Part shown: positions 1 through 7,997 of the stretch, in pieces | Layout of the letters: every line of letters starts with the position of its first letter | Numbering within the stretch: position 1 is the first letter of the stretch | Assembly: GCA_938028745.1 (NCBI GenBank) | Contig: CALIZL010000083.1 | Span: forward strand, 1 to 18,371 | Length of the DNA: 18,371 bases | Reading direction: 5' to 3' | From: an uncultured Prevotella sp. | Lineage (GTDB): Bacteria; Bacteroidota; Bacteroidia; Bacteroidales; Bacteroidaceae | The notes under the pieces: model-generated | The model's input: only the letters and a program-made list of their open reading frames with translations | Databases searched by the model: none | What the model was told of the DNA's origin: nothing | Position numbers and translations under genes: made by a program

Positions 1-4
1 GATG

Positions 5-12
5 CAAAAGTA
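5..12 (-). promoter_or_regulatory. possible promoter -7 element reading out of the left edge
   Basis: The plus strand reads CAAAAGTA, which is TACTTTTG on the minus strand and fits the Bacteroidota -7 consensus TAnnTTTG. It lies just past the stop codon of the histidine kinase, so it could start transcription of the next minus-strand gene beyond the window. No clear TTTG is seen at the expected upstream spacing (only TTAG), so this is a weak call. Confidence 0.25.
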
Positions 13-51
13 ATAAAAATAATTTGTCCCCACTAATTTTCCGCTGAGCCC

Positions 52-1239
52 TTATCGCCCCGTCCTTAGTTCGATAAGGAAAGTCGTTCCCACGCCTACT
101 TCCGAGCTTTTCACGCTGATTTTGCCCTTGTGATACTCTTCCACGATGCGTTTGGCAAGCGACAAGCCCAATCCCCAGCCGCGTTTCTTGGTGGTAAACC
201 CAGGGCGGAACACGTTGGCGATGTCTTTTTTGCGGATGCCCTTGCCTGTATCGCTCACTTCGATAAGCACTTTTTGGGCTGTTTTTTGCACGCTTAGCGT
301 GATGCAGCCTTCGCTTTCGCCGATTGCATCCATCGCGTTCTTGCAGAGGTTTTCAATCACCCATTCAAATAGCGAGGCATTAAGGTTAAGTATGATGTCT
401 TCTTCGGGCAATTGCGTTTTAAGGGTGATGCGTTTGGGTGTGCGTTTGTCCATGTAGCTCACAACGTGTGCCAAAACGTCGTTCAGGCTAGAAGGAACAG
501 GTTCGGGCAGTGAGCCAATCTTCGAAAACCTGTCGGCAATAAGTTGCAGCCTACTGATGTCTTTCTCCATTTCGGGTATCAGTTCGTCGTCGGGATGTGT
601 TTCTTTCAGCACCTCCGTCCATGCCATAAGGCTCGAAATGGGCGTTCCCAGCTGGTGAGCCGTTTCTTTCGACAGTCCCACCCACACTTTGTTTTGCTCT
701 GCTCGCTTAGAAGTGCGCAAGGCAATGATGGCCACCATGACGAAAACCAGCACGATGCCTAGCTGCACGTAGGGGTAAGTGGCCAATCGTTGCAGCATCA
801 GCGAGTCGTCGTAGCATACGTCGATGTATTCGCTTTTGATGGAATCGTTGAGCGATATGCGGATGAACCGCCCCTCGGCAAGCAGTCGTTGTCCCAGATT
901 GCTAACCAATAGCACGCTGTCTTCCCCCGTTTTGCCTTTTAGGTCGATGTTGCGAGCCGTCTGCGGCTTGCCTTTCGTGTCCAACACCACCACCGGGATG
1001 GTGTTGTTGGCGTTGATAACTTGCAGCACCAGGTTCAGGTCGGTGTTCTCGTCGGCTTGGTTTAGCGTGCGCATAGCCTCTGCCCATATTTCCATTTTGT
1101 GGCGTTCTTCGGTTTCGAGGTCGCGTGTTAGCACATGCGACACCACCAGTGAGGCCGTAACGATGATGGTTGCGGCAATCACCAGTATGATTTTTACCTG
1201 CCTAATTCTGTCTGTCCATTGCATGTTTTCATAACGCAC
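52..1239 (-). CDS. membrane sensor histidine kinase
   Basis: A 395-residue two-component sensor kinase that should autophosphorylate on histidine and pass the phosphate to a response regulator. Two membrane segments (about residues 16-36 and 157-174) enclose a periplasmic sensor region of roughly 120 residues that I cannot assign to a named domain. No HAMP or PAS domain is evident. The H-box is KETAHQLGTP, with H195 as the predicted phosphoacceptor. The ATPase domain shows the N-box ENLCKNAMDA (N297, N301), the G1 box DTGKGI (330-335), an F-box near 344-348 and the G2 box GWGLGLS (354-360), so the enzyme appears intact. An in-frame start at M6 would also leave the first membrane helix whole. 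No response regulator lies beside it on the right. One could lie beyond the left edge, or the kinase may be an orphan. The stimulus is unknown. Confidence 0.93.
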   Translation of the reverse strand: MRYENMQWTDRIRQVKIILVIAATIIVTASLVVSHVLTRDLETEERHKMEIWAEAMRTLNQADENTDLNLVLQVINANNTIPVVVLDTKGKPQTARNIDLKGKTGEDSVLLVSNLGQRLLAEGRFIRISLNDSIKSEYIDVCYDDSLMLQRLATYPYVQLGIVLVFVMVAIIALRTSKRAEQNKVWVGLSKETAHQLGTPISSLMAWTEVLKETHPDDELIPEMEKDISRLQLIADRFSKIGSLPEPVPSSLNDVLAHVVSYMDKRTPKRITLKTQLPEEDIILNLNASLFEWVIENLCKNAMDAIGESEGCITLSVQKTAQKVLIEVSDTGKGIRKKDIANVFRPGFTTKKRGWGLGLSLAKRIVEEYHKGKISVKSSEVGVGTTFLIELRTGR

Positions 1240-1609
1240 TTCTTATATATATATTGTGTGGTGGTGTGTTCTATCGGCTTTTCGTTTCATTAAGGCTGCG
1301 TTATGTCGCGGCGATTTTGCTGTGTTGGGGTGCTTGGTTGGTGTCGTTGGCGCGCTGCGTTGGCGGCTTTTGGGTGTGGGTTTGCATCGTTTTGAAGGTG
1401 CGTTAGGTGGACGGACGGAGGCGATTTTCGAAACCGTGCAGCGCGTTTTTTCGGCATTTCACTATGCTTTGCTTTCGATTGGGGGTATTTTCGGTCGAAT
1501 TTTTATAATCGGTGAAAGATATTTAATTTAATTAACAAATAGAAAACTCAGTCTCGTAACCAGCTCATTTTGTTATATTTATACGTATTTTATAGCCTAT
1601 TTTACCCTT

Positions 1610-1643
1610 GTGTGCGGACACACTAGTGCTTGATTAGCATCAA
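1610..1643. repeat. two adjacent short inverted repeats upstream of an orphan promoter
   Basis: GTGTG-cgga-CACAC (1610-1623) is followed by TTGAT-tagc-ATCAA (1630-1643). Both are perfect 5-bp inverted repeats with 4-nt centres. Between them CACTAGTG (1621-1628) is itself palindromic, and CACTAGT recurs at 1699-1705, touching the promoter. They could be operator sites or chance palindromes. Confidence 0.3.
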
Positions 1644-1681
1644 AAGAGGGCTGTTTTATGATGAAAAACATGTTTTTTCTC

Positions 1682-1712
1682 TTGGCTGTTTGCGCAAACA
1701 CTAGTACCTTTG
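1682..1712 (+). promoter_or_regulatory. orphan Bacteroidota-type promoter
   Basis: TTG at 1682-1684, a 20-nt spacer, then TACCTTTG at 1705-1712 match the TTG / TAnnTTTG consensus. The same -7 octamer occurs in the transporter promoter at 2525-2532. No recognisable gene follows. The only short ORF nearby is at 1753-1854, and the transporter has its own promoter 800 bp further on. It may drive a small peptide, a non-coding RNA or a long leader. Confidence 0.5.
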
Positions 1713-1752
1713 CATCGTAAAAAGAAAACAAATCACAATCATACGGATTAAA

Positions 1753-1854
1753 ATGAACAAATGTGAGAGGTTTGAGAGAATAGAAACAAGTAGGTGTTTA
1801 GTTAAGTATAAGATTGAAGATTGTTTAGTTGTTGGAGTGATCCAATTTGTTTAG
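1753..1854 (+). CDS. possible 33-residue small protein, unrecognised
   Basis: A short ORF starts 40 nt after the orphan promoter and ends with TAG at 1852-1854. The peptide begins MNKCERFERIETSR, contains three cysteines in its first 24 residues and ends in a short hydrophobic stretch. I recognise no family and see no ribosome-binding signal. Its only support is position behind a good promoter, and chance is a fair explanation in this AT-rich stretch. Confidence 0.2.
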   Translation: MNKCERFERIETSRCLVKYKIEDCLVVGVIQFV

Positions 1855-2284
1855 GTAGAAGGTATTGCTTTTAAGAGGTAATTAGATTGTAACAGGAGAA
1901 CCATTTTTCCCCTCTAAGTGTGGGGCAGAACATTGCTACGAGAGAAAGCATACGAAGAAATAAGATATAGCAAAGAATATCGTATTGCTGAGAGATTGAT
2001 GATACGGATAGGCATTTAGGTATATAGCAAAGATTATGGCAAACAAGATTAAAAGGTAAAACAAACTTCAAAAAGTATTAGTCGAAAGGTAAGACAGAAG
2101 ATTGATTTTTCAGGAAACAATGCATATTTAGGTTTAGGTATAGATAGGTAAGATTGACTTTTCAGGATTATTGGGTATTAGTTTAAGGTAAGATTATAAG
2201 GTTGTTAATAAGGATTTTCAGTTTAGATTGTAGACTCAATAGGGAATTGTTTGATAAGGTAGAAAGAGAATGATGTTAGATGAC

Positions 2285-2364
2285 GCCCTTTTACAGCTTC
2301 GCGCTGTAATGGGCTACGCGGCGGGGACGGGATAACCGACGGAACCCCCCGCCACTCGGTAGTG
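2285..2364. repeat. compact GC-rich structured element, possible dispersed repeat or small RNA
   Basis: Three stems are packed into 80 nt of AT-rich surroundings. (1) GCCC (2285-2288) plus TTACAGC (2291-2297) pair with GCTGTAA (2303-2309) plus GGGC (2311-2314) across the loop ttcgc. (2) GGCGGGG (2320-2326) pairs with CCCCGCC (2347-2353), with CGG (2328-2330) and CCG (2336-2338) pairing inside. (3) CACT (2353-2356) pairs with AGTG (2361-2364), sharing one base with stem 2. The base composition differs sharply from both flanks. It could be a small mobile-element remnant, a repetitive palindromic element or a structured RNA. A minus-strand ORF runs across it, but it resembles nothing and I do not call it. 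Confidence 0.45.
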
Positions 2365-2500
2365 AGAAGGAGAAGAAATGATTTCACGTTATGGCCTTTG
2401 TTGCCCTGCTGCGGTTTGTTTCGTGGTTCGTGCTGGCAAGGCATAGCGTTAATGTTAGCAGTTAGTTGCGGTATCCTTGATGCAAAAGGGTATCGCTTTT

Positions 2501-2532
2501 TTTGTTTGTTGACCACTTAATATGTACCTTTG
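2501..2532 (+). promoter_or_regulatory. promoter of the MATE transporter gene
   Basis: TTTG at 2501-2504, a 20-nt spacer and TACCTTTG at 2525-2532 fit the Bacteroidota housekeeping promoter. The octamer ends 36 nt before the ATG at 2569, implying a short 5' leader of about 30 nt. Confidence 0.65.
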
Positions 2533-2568
2533 CAAGGTGGCCAACAAGTGATGAAGTAAGTAAAGGGC

Positions 2569-3990
2569 ATGTTTGATAAGAAAAGCAACGACACACTTCT
2601 TGCCGGCATAAGGCAAGGAAAGACGCTTACGCAAAACGAGATGCTAAGCCTAATCGTGGGACTTAGCATCCCCTCGATATTGGCGCAGGTAACCAACGTG
2701 CTGATGTTTTACATCGATGCGGCGATGGTGGGCAAGCTAGGTGCTGCTGCATCGGCCTCCATCGGCTTGGTTGAGTCGGCCACATGGCTCTTTGGCGGTC
2801 TGTGTTCGGCCGTTTCGTTAGGTTTTTCGGTGCAGGTAGCCCACTTTATCGGCGCAAACGACTTTGTTAAGGCGCGGCAGGTGTTGCGCCATGCGTTGGT
2901 GTGCACGCTGTCATTCAGCTTGTTGGTAACCTTGTTTGCATCGCTCATCGCCTTTAAGTTGCCCATTTGGTTGCGCGGTGGCGACGACATAGCCCACGAT
3001 GCCTCGTTGTATTTTCTTATTTACGCCCTGTCTGTGCCCTTTTTGCAGTTGGGCATCCTTTCGTCTAACATGCTGAAAAGTGCAGGCAACATGCAGATAC
3101 CCAGCATCATGAGCGTGTTGATGTGCGTGTTGGATGTGGCTTTCAATTATCTTTTCATCTATGTTGCGGGCCTTGGCGTGCCGGGTGCAGCCCTTGGCAC
3201 GGTGTTGTCTATAGCCATTGTCGCCTCGGTTGAGGCTTGGTTCGCGTTGTTTCGCTCGTCCATCCTGGCATTGCGGCTCGATAAGGCGCGTTTTGTTTGG
3301 ATGTGGTCGTATGTTCGAAACGCCGTGAAGATAAGTGCGCCCATAGCTGCACAATATGTGCTGATGAGTGGGGCACAGGTGGTTAGCACGTATATCGTTG
3401 CGCCTTTGGGCAACTTTGCCATAGCCGCCAACACCTTTGCCATTACGGCCGAAAGCCTTTGTTACATGCCCGGATATGGCATTGGCGATGCCGCCACCAC
3501 GCTTGTGGGGCAGAGTATGGGTGCAGGACAATATGGCTTGTGCCGCAGTTTCGCCAAACTAACCGTAGGCATGGGCATGGCTGTTATGGCCTTGATGGGC
3601 GTGGTGATGTATGTGTTTGCGCCAGAGATGATAGCATTGATGACACCCGTTGACGAAATACGCGCCTTGGGCACGCAGATTCTTCGCATCGAGGCCTTTG
3701 CCGAACCCATGTTTGCTGCGGCCATTGTGGGCAATAGCGTTTGCGTTGGGGCGGGCGACACGCTTAAACCGTCGCTGATGAACCTTGCCAGCATGTGGGG
3801 CGTGCGCCTTACGCTTGCCGCAGTGTTGGCCCATTGGTATGGTTTGCAGGGCGTTTGGACGGCTATGGCCGTTGAACTAACCTTCCGCGGCATGCTTTTC
3901 CTAGCTCGTTTAAAGTGGGGTGCATGGCTAAGGGCTGAGGGTGGCGCGGAGGATGACAAGGCTGATGGCGCCCAACGTGCCTTGTCGTAG
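2569..3990 (+). CDS. MATE-family multidrug/metabolite efflux transporter
   Basis: A 473-residue inner-membrane protein of the multidrug and toxic compound extrusion family. These proteins export cationic or hydrophobic compounds using a Na+ or H+ gradient. The length is normal for the family and about twelve hydrophobic segments can be traced. The N-terminal MatE repeat starts near residue 28 and shows the characteristic IPSILAQ (34-40) and FYIDAAMVGKLG (47-58) signatures. The second repeat starts near residue 255 with the matching APIAAQY and later the GQSMGAGQ segment. The C-terminal tail is hydrophilic and acidic. The start is fixed by the promoter 36 nt upstream, since an earlier ATG at 2551 runs into a stop after two codons. 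The gene stands alone apart from the small gene 31 nt downstream. The substrate cannot be predicted. Confidence 0.93.
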   Translation: MFDKKSNDTLLAGIRQGKTLTQNEMLSLIVGLSIPSILAQVTNVLMFYIDAAMVGKLGAAASASIGLVESATWLFGGLCSAVSLGFSVQVAHFIGANDFVKARQVLRHALVCTLSFSLLVTLFASLIAFKLPIWLRGGDDIAHDASLYFLIYALSVPFLQLGILSSNMLKSAGNMQIPSIMSVLMCVLDVAFNYLFIYVAGLGVPGAALGTVLSIAIVASVEAWFALFRSSILALRLDKARFVWMWSYVRNAVKISAPIAAQYVLMSGAQVVSTYIVAPLGNFAIAANTFAITAESLCYMPGYGIGDAATTLVGQSMGAGQYGLCRSFAKLTVGMGMAVMALMGVVMYVFAPEMIALMTPVDEIRALGTQILRIEAFAEPMFAAAIVGNSVCVGAGDTLKPSLMNLASMWGVRLTLAAVLAHWYGLQGVWTAMAVELTFRGMLFLARLKWGAWLRAEGGAEDDKADGAQRALS

Positions 3991-4021
3991 CAACAGATTA
4001 GACAAACATATTAACTAAATT

Positions 4022-4240
4022 ATGGAAGAAGTGTTTAGAGAAGATGGCTATCTCAACGACTATCACAAGGCGTGGAACGAGAAATGTATCAAGGACGACG
4101 AGGAGCATAGGGCTTTGATGCAAGCAAAAGGGATGCGTTATACAGCCGAATTTCTGAGGGCGCAATCTCAAAGGATGGATGCTTTGGTAAGGCAAGAAGA
4201 AGAAATGTTGAGAGGAAAAAGGAAGAAACGCTCAAAGTAA
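4022..4240 (+). CDS. small charged hypothetical protein
   Basis: A 72-residue protein with no family I recognise. It is very rich in Glu, Lys, Arg and Met, has no signal peptide or membrane segment, and should be cytoplasmic and largely helical. The N-terminal half contains GYLNDYHKAW. The C-terminal half (about residues 40-72) is a probable amphipathic helix ending in the very basic GKRKKRSK. It starts 31 nt after the transporter stop on the same strand with no promoter between, so it is probably co-transcribed with the transporter. Low-complexity charged ORFs can arise by chance, but the position and composition look gene-like. Confidence 0.6.
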   Translation: MEEVFREDGYLNDYHKAWNEKCIKDDEEHRALMQAKGMRYTAEFLRAQSQRMDALVRQEEEMLRGKRKKRSK

Positions 4241-4321
4241 AGGCAATAGCTGCCCGCCATTGGCACGTGCCGCTTGTTTCAGTCCCTTTTTTCTTTGTTT
4301 TCGTAATGCTGATTTTATTGG

Positions 4322-4378
4322 CGTGGTGCTATTATAACGGGTGTATTTTATTAGACGTGCCGCTATTATGAAGGGTGT
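4322..4378. repeat. imperfect 23-bp direct repeat pair
   Basis: Copy 1 (4322-4344) and copy 2 (4356-4378) share CTATTAT and GGGTGT blocks and differ at 4 of 23 positions, with a period of 34 bp. They lie about 130-180 bp upstream of the operon promoter, far for a bacterial activator site but not impossible. They may be decayed intergenic repeat material. Confidence 0.35.
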
Positions 4379-4503
4379 TGTGGACATCCCAAACCAGCGT
4401 ATTTAATAGGGGTACGGCTGCTTTTTTGTGGTTGGTTTTGTTTACTAAATGTTAGTGTTTGGGTTTATTTATTCTACGATTTAATGTAAAAAGTACAATA
4501 TTG

Positions 4504-4535
4504 TTTGCATATTGTTTAAAAAATGCGTACTTTTG
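4504..4535 (+). promoter_or_regulatory. promoter of the SusC/SusD-metalloprotease operon
   Basis: TTTG at 4504-4507, a 20-nt spacer and TACTTTTG at 4528-4535 match the Bacteroidota consensus. Transcription would begin near 4542, leaving a leader of about 105 nt before the ATG at 4648. No other equally good promoter was seen down to 16936, so all six genes may depend on it. Confidence 0.7.
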
Positions 4536-4647
4536 CAAAATCCACATTTTTAAGAGGTACATGAGTTAGACGTCTATCTCGATTGAGATAGCAAGCGAAT
4601 GATTGATTGAGCGTGTGAAAGAAAACAGAGAAAGGATAACATTATAG

Positions 4648-7600
4648 ATGAGAAAACAAATGCAGAAAACTAATTTTGTGTTGCGTGCGTGGGCTGTGTT
4701 GGCCCTCGTGCTACTGCTTGGCAGTGTAACCACAGTGTCGGCGCAATCGCAAAGCGTAGACAACATGCGGGTAACGCTGTCGATGAAACAAGTTACGTTA
4801 AAGACATTCCTTGACGAGGTTTCAAAGCAGACGGGTTTGCAGTTTGATGTAGATGCCTCGCTGCTTGAAAAGGCCGACCGCGTAAGCATTGATGCGCGCG
4901 AGCAGCCCGTTCGTGCCGTGCTGGGACAGGTGCTTAACCAAGCTGCCTTTGCCTATGACATTACGGGCAATAAGGTAAAACTGACTCGTAAGAACGCCGT
5001 TGAACGCAGAAAAGGCGTTTATGGGCAGATAACCGATGCCGAAGGGCAGCCTCTGCCTGGCGTAACCATCAGGATGCAGGGCTTTAGCGGTGGGTACATC
5101 ACCAACTTGGACGGATATTACGAGATAGAAACCGACCAACCCGAGGTGAAACTTACCTTTAACTATATAGGCTATAAGCCGCTGGAAAAGACCGTAAAGA
5201 ACGGAACGGCGGGCAACTTTGTGATGCACGACGATGCCGACTTGTTGGGCGAAGTGGTGGTAACGGGTTTCGCCACAAAGAATAAGAACAGCTTTACAGG
5301 TGCGCAGGTGTCTATCAAGAAAGACGAACTGTTGGCCGTGGGCACAAAGAACGTACTGACAAGTCTTGCCACCTTTGTGCCAGGCATGAACATCTTGGAA
5401 GACAATGCCGGAGGTTCGGACCCTAACAAAATGGCCGACATCAACATACGTGGCCGCGCAACGTTTACGGGGCAGGCCAATATGCCCGTGTTTGTGGTGG
5501 ATGGTTCGCAGGTGAAAGTGGACTATGTGAACGACATGGACATGAACGACATCGAGACCGTTACCGTACTTAAAGACGCGTCGGCATCGGCTTTGTATGG
5601 CGCGAAGGCCTCGGCCGGCGTGATTGTCATCACCACTAAGGCCCTGACGGGTGGCAAACTGAAAGTGAATTACAGCGGAACCTTGCGCTTGTCGACACCC
5701 GACCTCAGCGATTATAACCTGCTTTCGGCATCGCAGAAGTTGGAATACGAGCGTTTGGCTGGTCTTTACAGCTCGACCGACCTTACAGAGCAGTATGCGT
5801 TGGACAAGAAATACGCTCAATACTATAATCAGATACAAGACGGCGTGAGCACCGATTGGATTTCTAAGCCCTTGCGCAACGCCCTCTCTACCCAACAAAG
5901 CCTAAGCATAGATGGTGGCGACGAACACGCTCGCTATAACTTGGGCGTGCGCTACGGAAATGATGCAGGTGTGATGAAAGGCTCTAACCGCGAACGTCTT
6001 TCAACCAACTTTAAGCTCTCGTACAACCTGCCGGGCAAGTTCTTCGTTTCAAACACGGCCACGATTTCTTCGGTTAAGTCGACCCAATCGCCTTACGGCG
6101 ACTTTTCTAATTGGGTGAAACAAAACCCCTACGAGTACCCTTACGACGAAACGGGGGCGCTTAAACCCAAACTTAACTACGACTTGTCGAACCCACTTTA
6201 CGAGGCATCGTTGGGTAGTTTCAGCAAGGGCGACAACTTCGACTTCCTGAACACCACCTCGTTGCAGCTGTGGCTGGGCGAGAAATTCCGTATAGACGGC
6301 GACTTCTCGATACAGAAGAGCAAGTACGACGGCCGTACCTTCGTGTCGCCTTTCTCGGCCGATCAACTTAAAGACGTTGCCGATGTGTCGCGCAGGGGAC
6401 GTCTCAACGAAACGTTCACCAAGACCACTACTTACCAAGGCAAGCTGATGGCATCGTACAACGACTATTTGTTGAAGAAACTTTTCCTCACGGCAATGGC
6501 TGGTGCGAGCATCGAGTCGAACTCGGTAGACGGCAGCACGTATGGTTCTGTGGGCTATTATACCGACAATATTGCCCACGCATCGTTGGCAGGAAGTTAT
6601 CCCACGGGGCGTCCTTCGGGCACCGACACCAAGTATAACGGCGTGGGTTTCTTCGTAAACGCCAACGCCATCTGGGATAACCGCTATTTCCTCGACGTGA
6701 TTTACCGCTACGAAGGCTCGTCGAAGTTTGGTAAGAACACCCGTTTCGCACCGTTTTGGAGCTTGGGTGCGGGCTGGAACGTACACAACGAGTCGTTTCT
6801 TAAAGGCTCGCCATTCCAATTGCTCAAACTTCGTGCCAGTGTAGGCTATTTGGGTAACATCTCGTTCGAGCCTTATCAGGCACTTACGATGTACACTTAC
6901 CTCAACGGATATAATTATATAAAAGGTATTGGAGCCGTTCCTATGGGCATTGGTAACACCAATTTGAAGTGGGAACGCACGCTAAGCGGAAACGTTGGTG
7001 TGGACTTAACGGTGTTTAAAGGGCGATGGGACTTCTCTGCCGACTTCTATGTAAAGAACACCGACAACCTTTTGCTCGACATAACTAAGGCTCCTTCGGT
7101 GGGTGTGAGAACGTCGCGCGAGAACGTTGGCGAGGTTGAAAACCGTGGTTTGGAGTTTCAAACACGCGTGATACCCATCCAAAACAAAGACTGGCAGTGG
7201 TCGCTTAGTCTCAATTATGCCTATAACAAGAACAAGATAAAGAAGATAAGCAACGCCTTGCGCGAGCAAAACGAGAAGAATCAGGCCAAGCGCGGACTAG
7301 CTCCGTTGCCCATTTATGAAGAAGGGCAGTCGCTTACGGCTTTGAAAGTTGTACCCTCGGTAGGCATCGACCCCATCACGGGCGACGAAGTTTTCATCAA
7401 GCGCGATGGCAGTTACACCTTTGTTTACGACCCTAACGACAAGGTTGTATTTGGCGATAGCACGCCCTTTGGCAACGGTTCGCTCAGCTCTTACCTCACT
7501 TATCGCCAATTCTCGATGGGTGCATCGCTGCGTTACTCGTTCGGAGGTGCGGTTTACAACCAAACATTGGCATCGAAAGTTGAAGGAGCCGACCCACGTT

Positions 7601-7914
7601 ACAACGCCGACGAAAGGGTGTTCAGCGACCGATGGAAACAAGTGGGCGACCATACAGCGTACAAGCGCATCAGCGATTCGAGTGTGCCCATGCAAACATC
7701 ACGTTTCGTGCAGACCAACAATTATCTCACTTTAAGTAGCTTGTCGTTTGCCTACGAAGTGCCTTTGGCCTTTATCCAGAAGTACGGATTGAGGCGATTG
7801 CACTTGGAAATGCTGGCCAACGACTTGTTCTACCTTTCGTCGGTAAAGCGCGAACGCGGACTTAGCTATCCTTACGAGCGCAGTGTTGAACTCTCCGTGA
7901 GGTTGGGATTCTAG
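4648..7914 (+). CDS. SusC/RagA-family TonB-dependent outer-membrane channel with STN domain
   Basis: A 1088-residue outer-membrane importer that, with its SusD partner, takes up large nutrients using TonB energy. A signal peptide spans about residues 1-32 (cleavage near VSAQ). It is followed by an STN domain (about 40-115), a carboxypeptidase-regulatory-like beta domain (about 123-195, with QPLPGVTIR and GYYEI) and a TonB-box-like GEVVVTGF (201-208). The plug (about 208-332) has NIRGR, PVFVVDGS and the hallmark DIETVTVLKDASASALYG. The remainder is the 22-strand barrel, ending in an aromatic residue (F1088) as outer-membrane proteins usually do. A second start at M5 is possible. STN domains in this family often couple to an anti-sigma/ECF sigma pair, but none is encoded in the window. 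Substrate preference cannot be read directly. The downstream proteases favour peptides. Confidence 0.96.
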   Translation: MRKQMQKTNFVLRAWAVLALVLLLGSVTTVSAQSQSVDNMRVTLSMKQVTLKTFLDEVSKQTGLQFDVDASLLEKADRVSIDAREQPVRAVLGQVLNQAAFAYDITGNKVKLTRKNAVERRKGVYGQITDAEGQPLPGVTIRMQGFSGGYITNLDGYYEIETDQPEVKLTFNYIGYKPLEKTVKNGTAGNFVMHDDADLLGEVVVTGFATKNKNSFTGAQVSIKKDELLAVGTKNVLTSLATFVPGMNILEDNAGGSDPNKMADINIRGRATFTGQANMPVFVVDGSQVKVDYVNDMDMNDIETVTVLKDASASALYGAKASAGVIVITTKALTGGKLKVNYSGTLRLSTPDLSDYNLLSASQKLEYERLAGLYSSTDLTEQYALDKKYAQYYNQIQDGVSTDWISKPLRNALSTQQSLSIDGGDEHARYNLGVRYGNDAGVMKGSNRERLSTNFKLSYNLPGKFFVSNTATISSVKSTQSPYGDFSNWVKQNPYEYPYDETGALKPKLNYDLSNPLYEASLGSFSKGDNFDFLNTTSLQLWLGEKFRIDGDFSIQKSKYDGRTFVSPFSADQLKDVADVSRRGRLNETFTKTTTYQGKLMASYNDYLLKKLFLTAMAGASIESNSVDGSTYGSVGYYTDNIAHASLAGSYPTGRPSGTDTKYNGVGFFVNANAIWDNRYFLDVIYRYEGSSKFGKNTRFAPFWSLGAGWNVHNESFLKGSPFQLLKLRASVGYLGNISFEPYQALTMYTYLNGYNYIKGIGAVPMGIGNTNLKWERTLSGNVGVDLTVFKGRWDFSADFYVKNTDNLLLDITKAPSVGVRTSRENVGEVENRGLEFQTRVIPIQNKDWQWSLSLNYAYNKNKIKKISNALREQNEKNQAKRGLAPLPIYEEGQSLTALKVVPSVGIDPITGDEVFIKRDGSYTFVYDPNDKVVFGDSTPFGNGSLSSYLTYRQFSMGASLRYSFGGAVYNQTLASKVEGADPRYNADERVFSDRWKQVGDHTAYKRISDSSVPMQTSRFVQTNNYLTLSSLSFAYEVPLAFIQKYGLRRLHLEMLANDLFYLSSVKRERGLSYPYERSVELSVRLGF

Positions 7915-7918
7915 CCAA

Positions 7919-7960
7919 TGGCGGCCCGTAGGTTCACAATCTAGCGAACACCACGCGCCA
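7919..7960 (+). other. weak stem-loop between the SusC and SusD genes
   Basis: TGGCG (7919-7923) pairs with CGCCA (7956-7960), and GTTC (7932-7935) pairs with GAAC (7946-7949) inside it. It occupies the 83-nt gap and has no T-tract, so it is not a standard terminator. It could stabilise or process the mRNA, but the pairing is short. Confidence 0.3.
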
Positions 7961-7997
7961 CATTCACAATAAGAAACAAAGATAAGACAAGAAAACA

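Larger units (their letters stand above)
1240..2568. other. long gene-poor intergenic region
   Basis: These 1.3 kb hold no convincing protein gene. The part next to the kinase (about 1256-1480) is G+T-rich on the plus strand and open in several frames, but the translations look like nothing known. From about 1500 to 2280 the DNA is AT-rich with short palindromes, an orphan promoter (1682-1712) and degenerate direct repeats (2055-2220). A compact GC-rich structured element follows at 2285-2364, and the transporter promoter sits at 2501-2532. Confidence 0.7.
4241..4647. other. intergenic region before the SusC/SusD operon
   Basis: This stretch contains a perfect 10-bp palindrome GGCACGTGCC (4262-4271) and a pair of imperfect 23-bp direct repeats (4322-4344 and 4356-4378, 19 of 23 positions equal). 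A third, weaker echo of the sequence around the second copy lies near 4398-4422. The operon promoter (4504-4535) and an untranslated leader of about 105 nt follow. No clear terminator for the upstream genes is visible. Confidence 0.55.

Noticed and set aside
1290..1457. 55-residue minus-strand ORF just upstream of the histidine kinase
   Set aside because: The product is a low-complexity Pro/Gln/Arg/His-rich peptide explained by the skewed base composition. No promoter or family match supports it, although position and strand would suit a leader ORF.
1256..1531. 91-residue plus-strand ORF next to the histidine kinase
   Set aside because: It lies in a G+T-rich stretch open in several frames, has no promoter, and its translation resembles no family.
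1871..2071. 66-residue minus-strand ORF
   Set aside because: It is a chance ORF in AT-rich sequence, with Cys- and Leu-rich translation, no signal and no family.
2088..2220. Intron-like GGTAAG...TTTCAG boundaries
   Set aside because: These resemble eukaryotic splice consensus only by chance in bacterial intergenic DNA. No group I or II intron core was seen.
2223..2516. 97-residue minus-strand ORF
   Set aside because: It runs across the GC-rich hairpin element, has low-complexity content and runs antisense over the transporter promoter.
4822..5898. 358-residue minus-strand ORF inside the SusC gene
   Set aside because: It is an antisense shadow of the well-supported SusC reading frame. Its translation has no recognisable domain.
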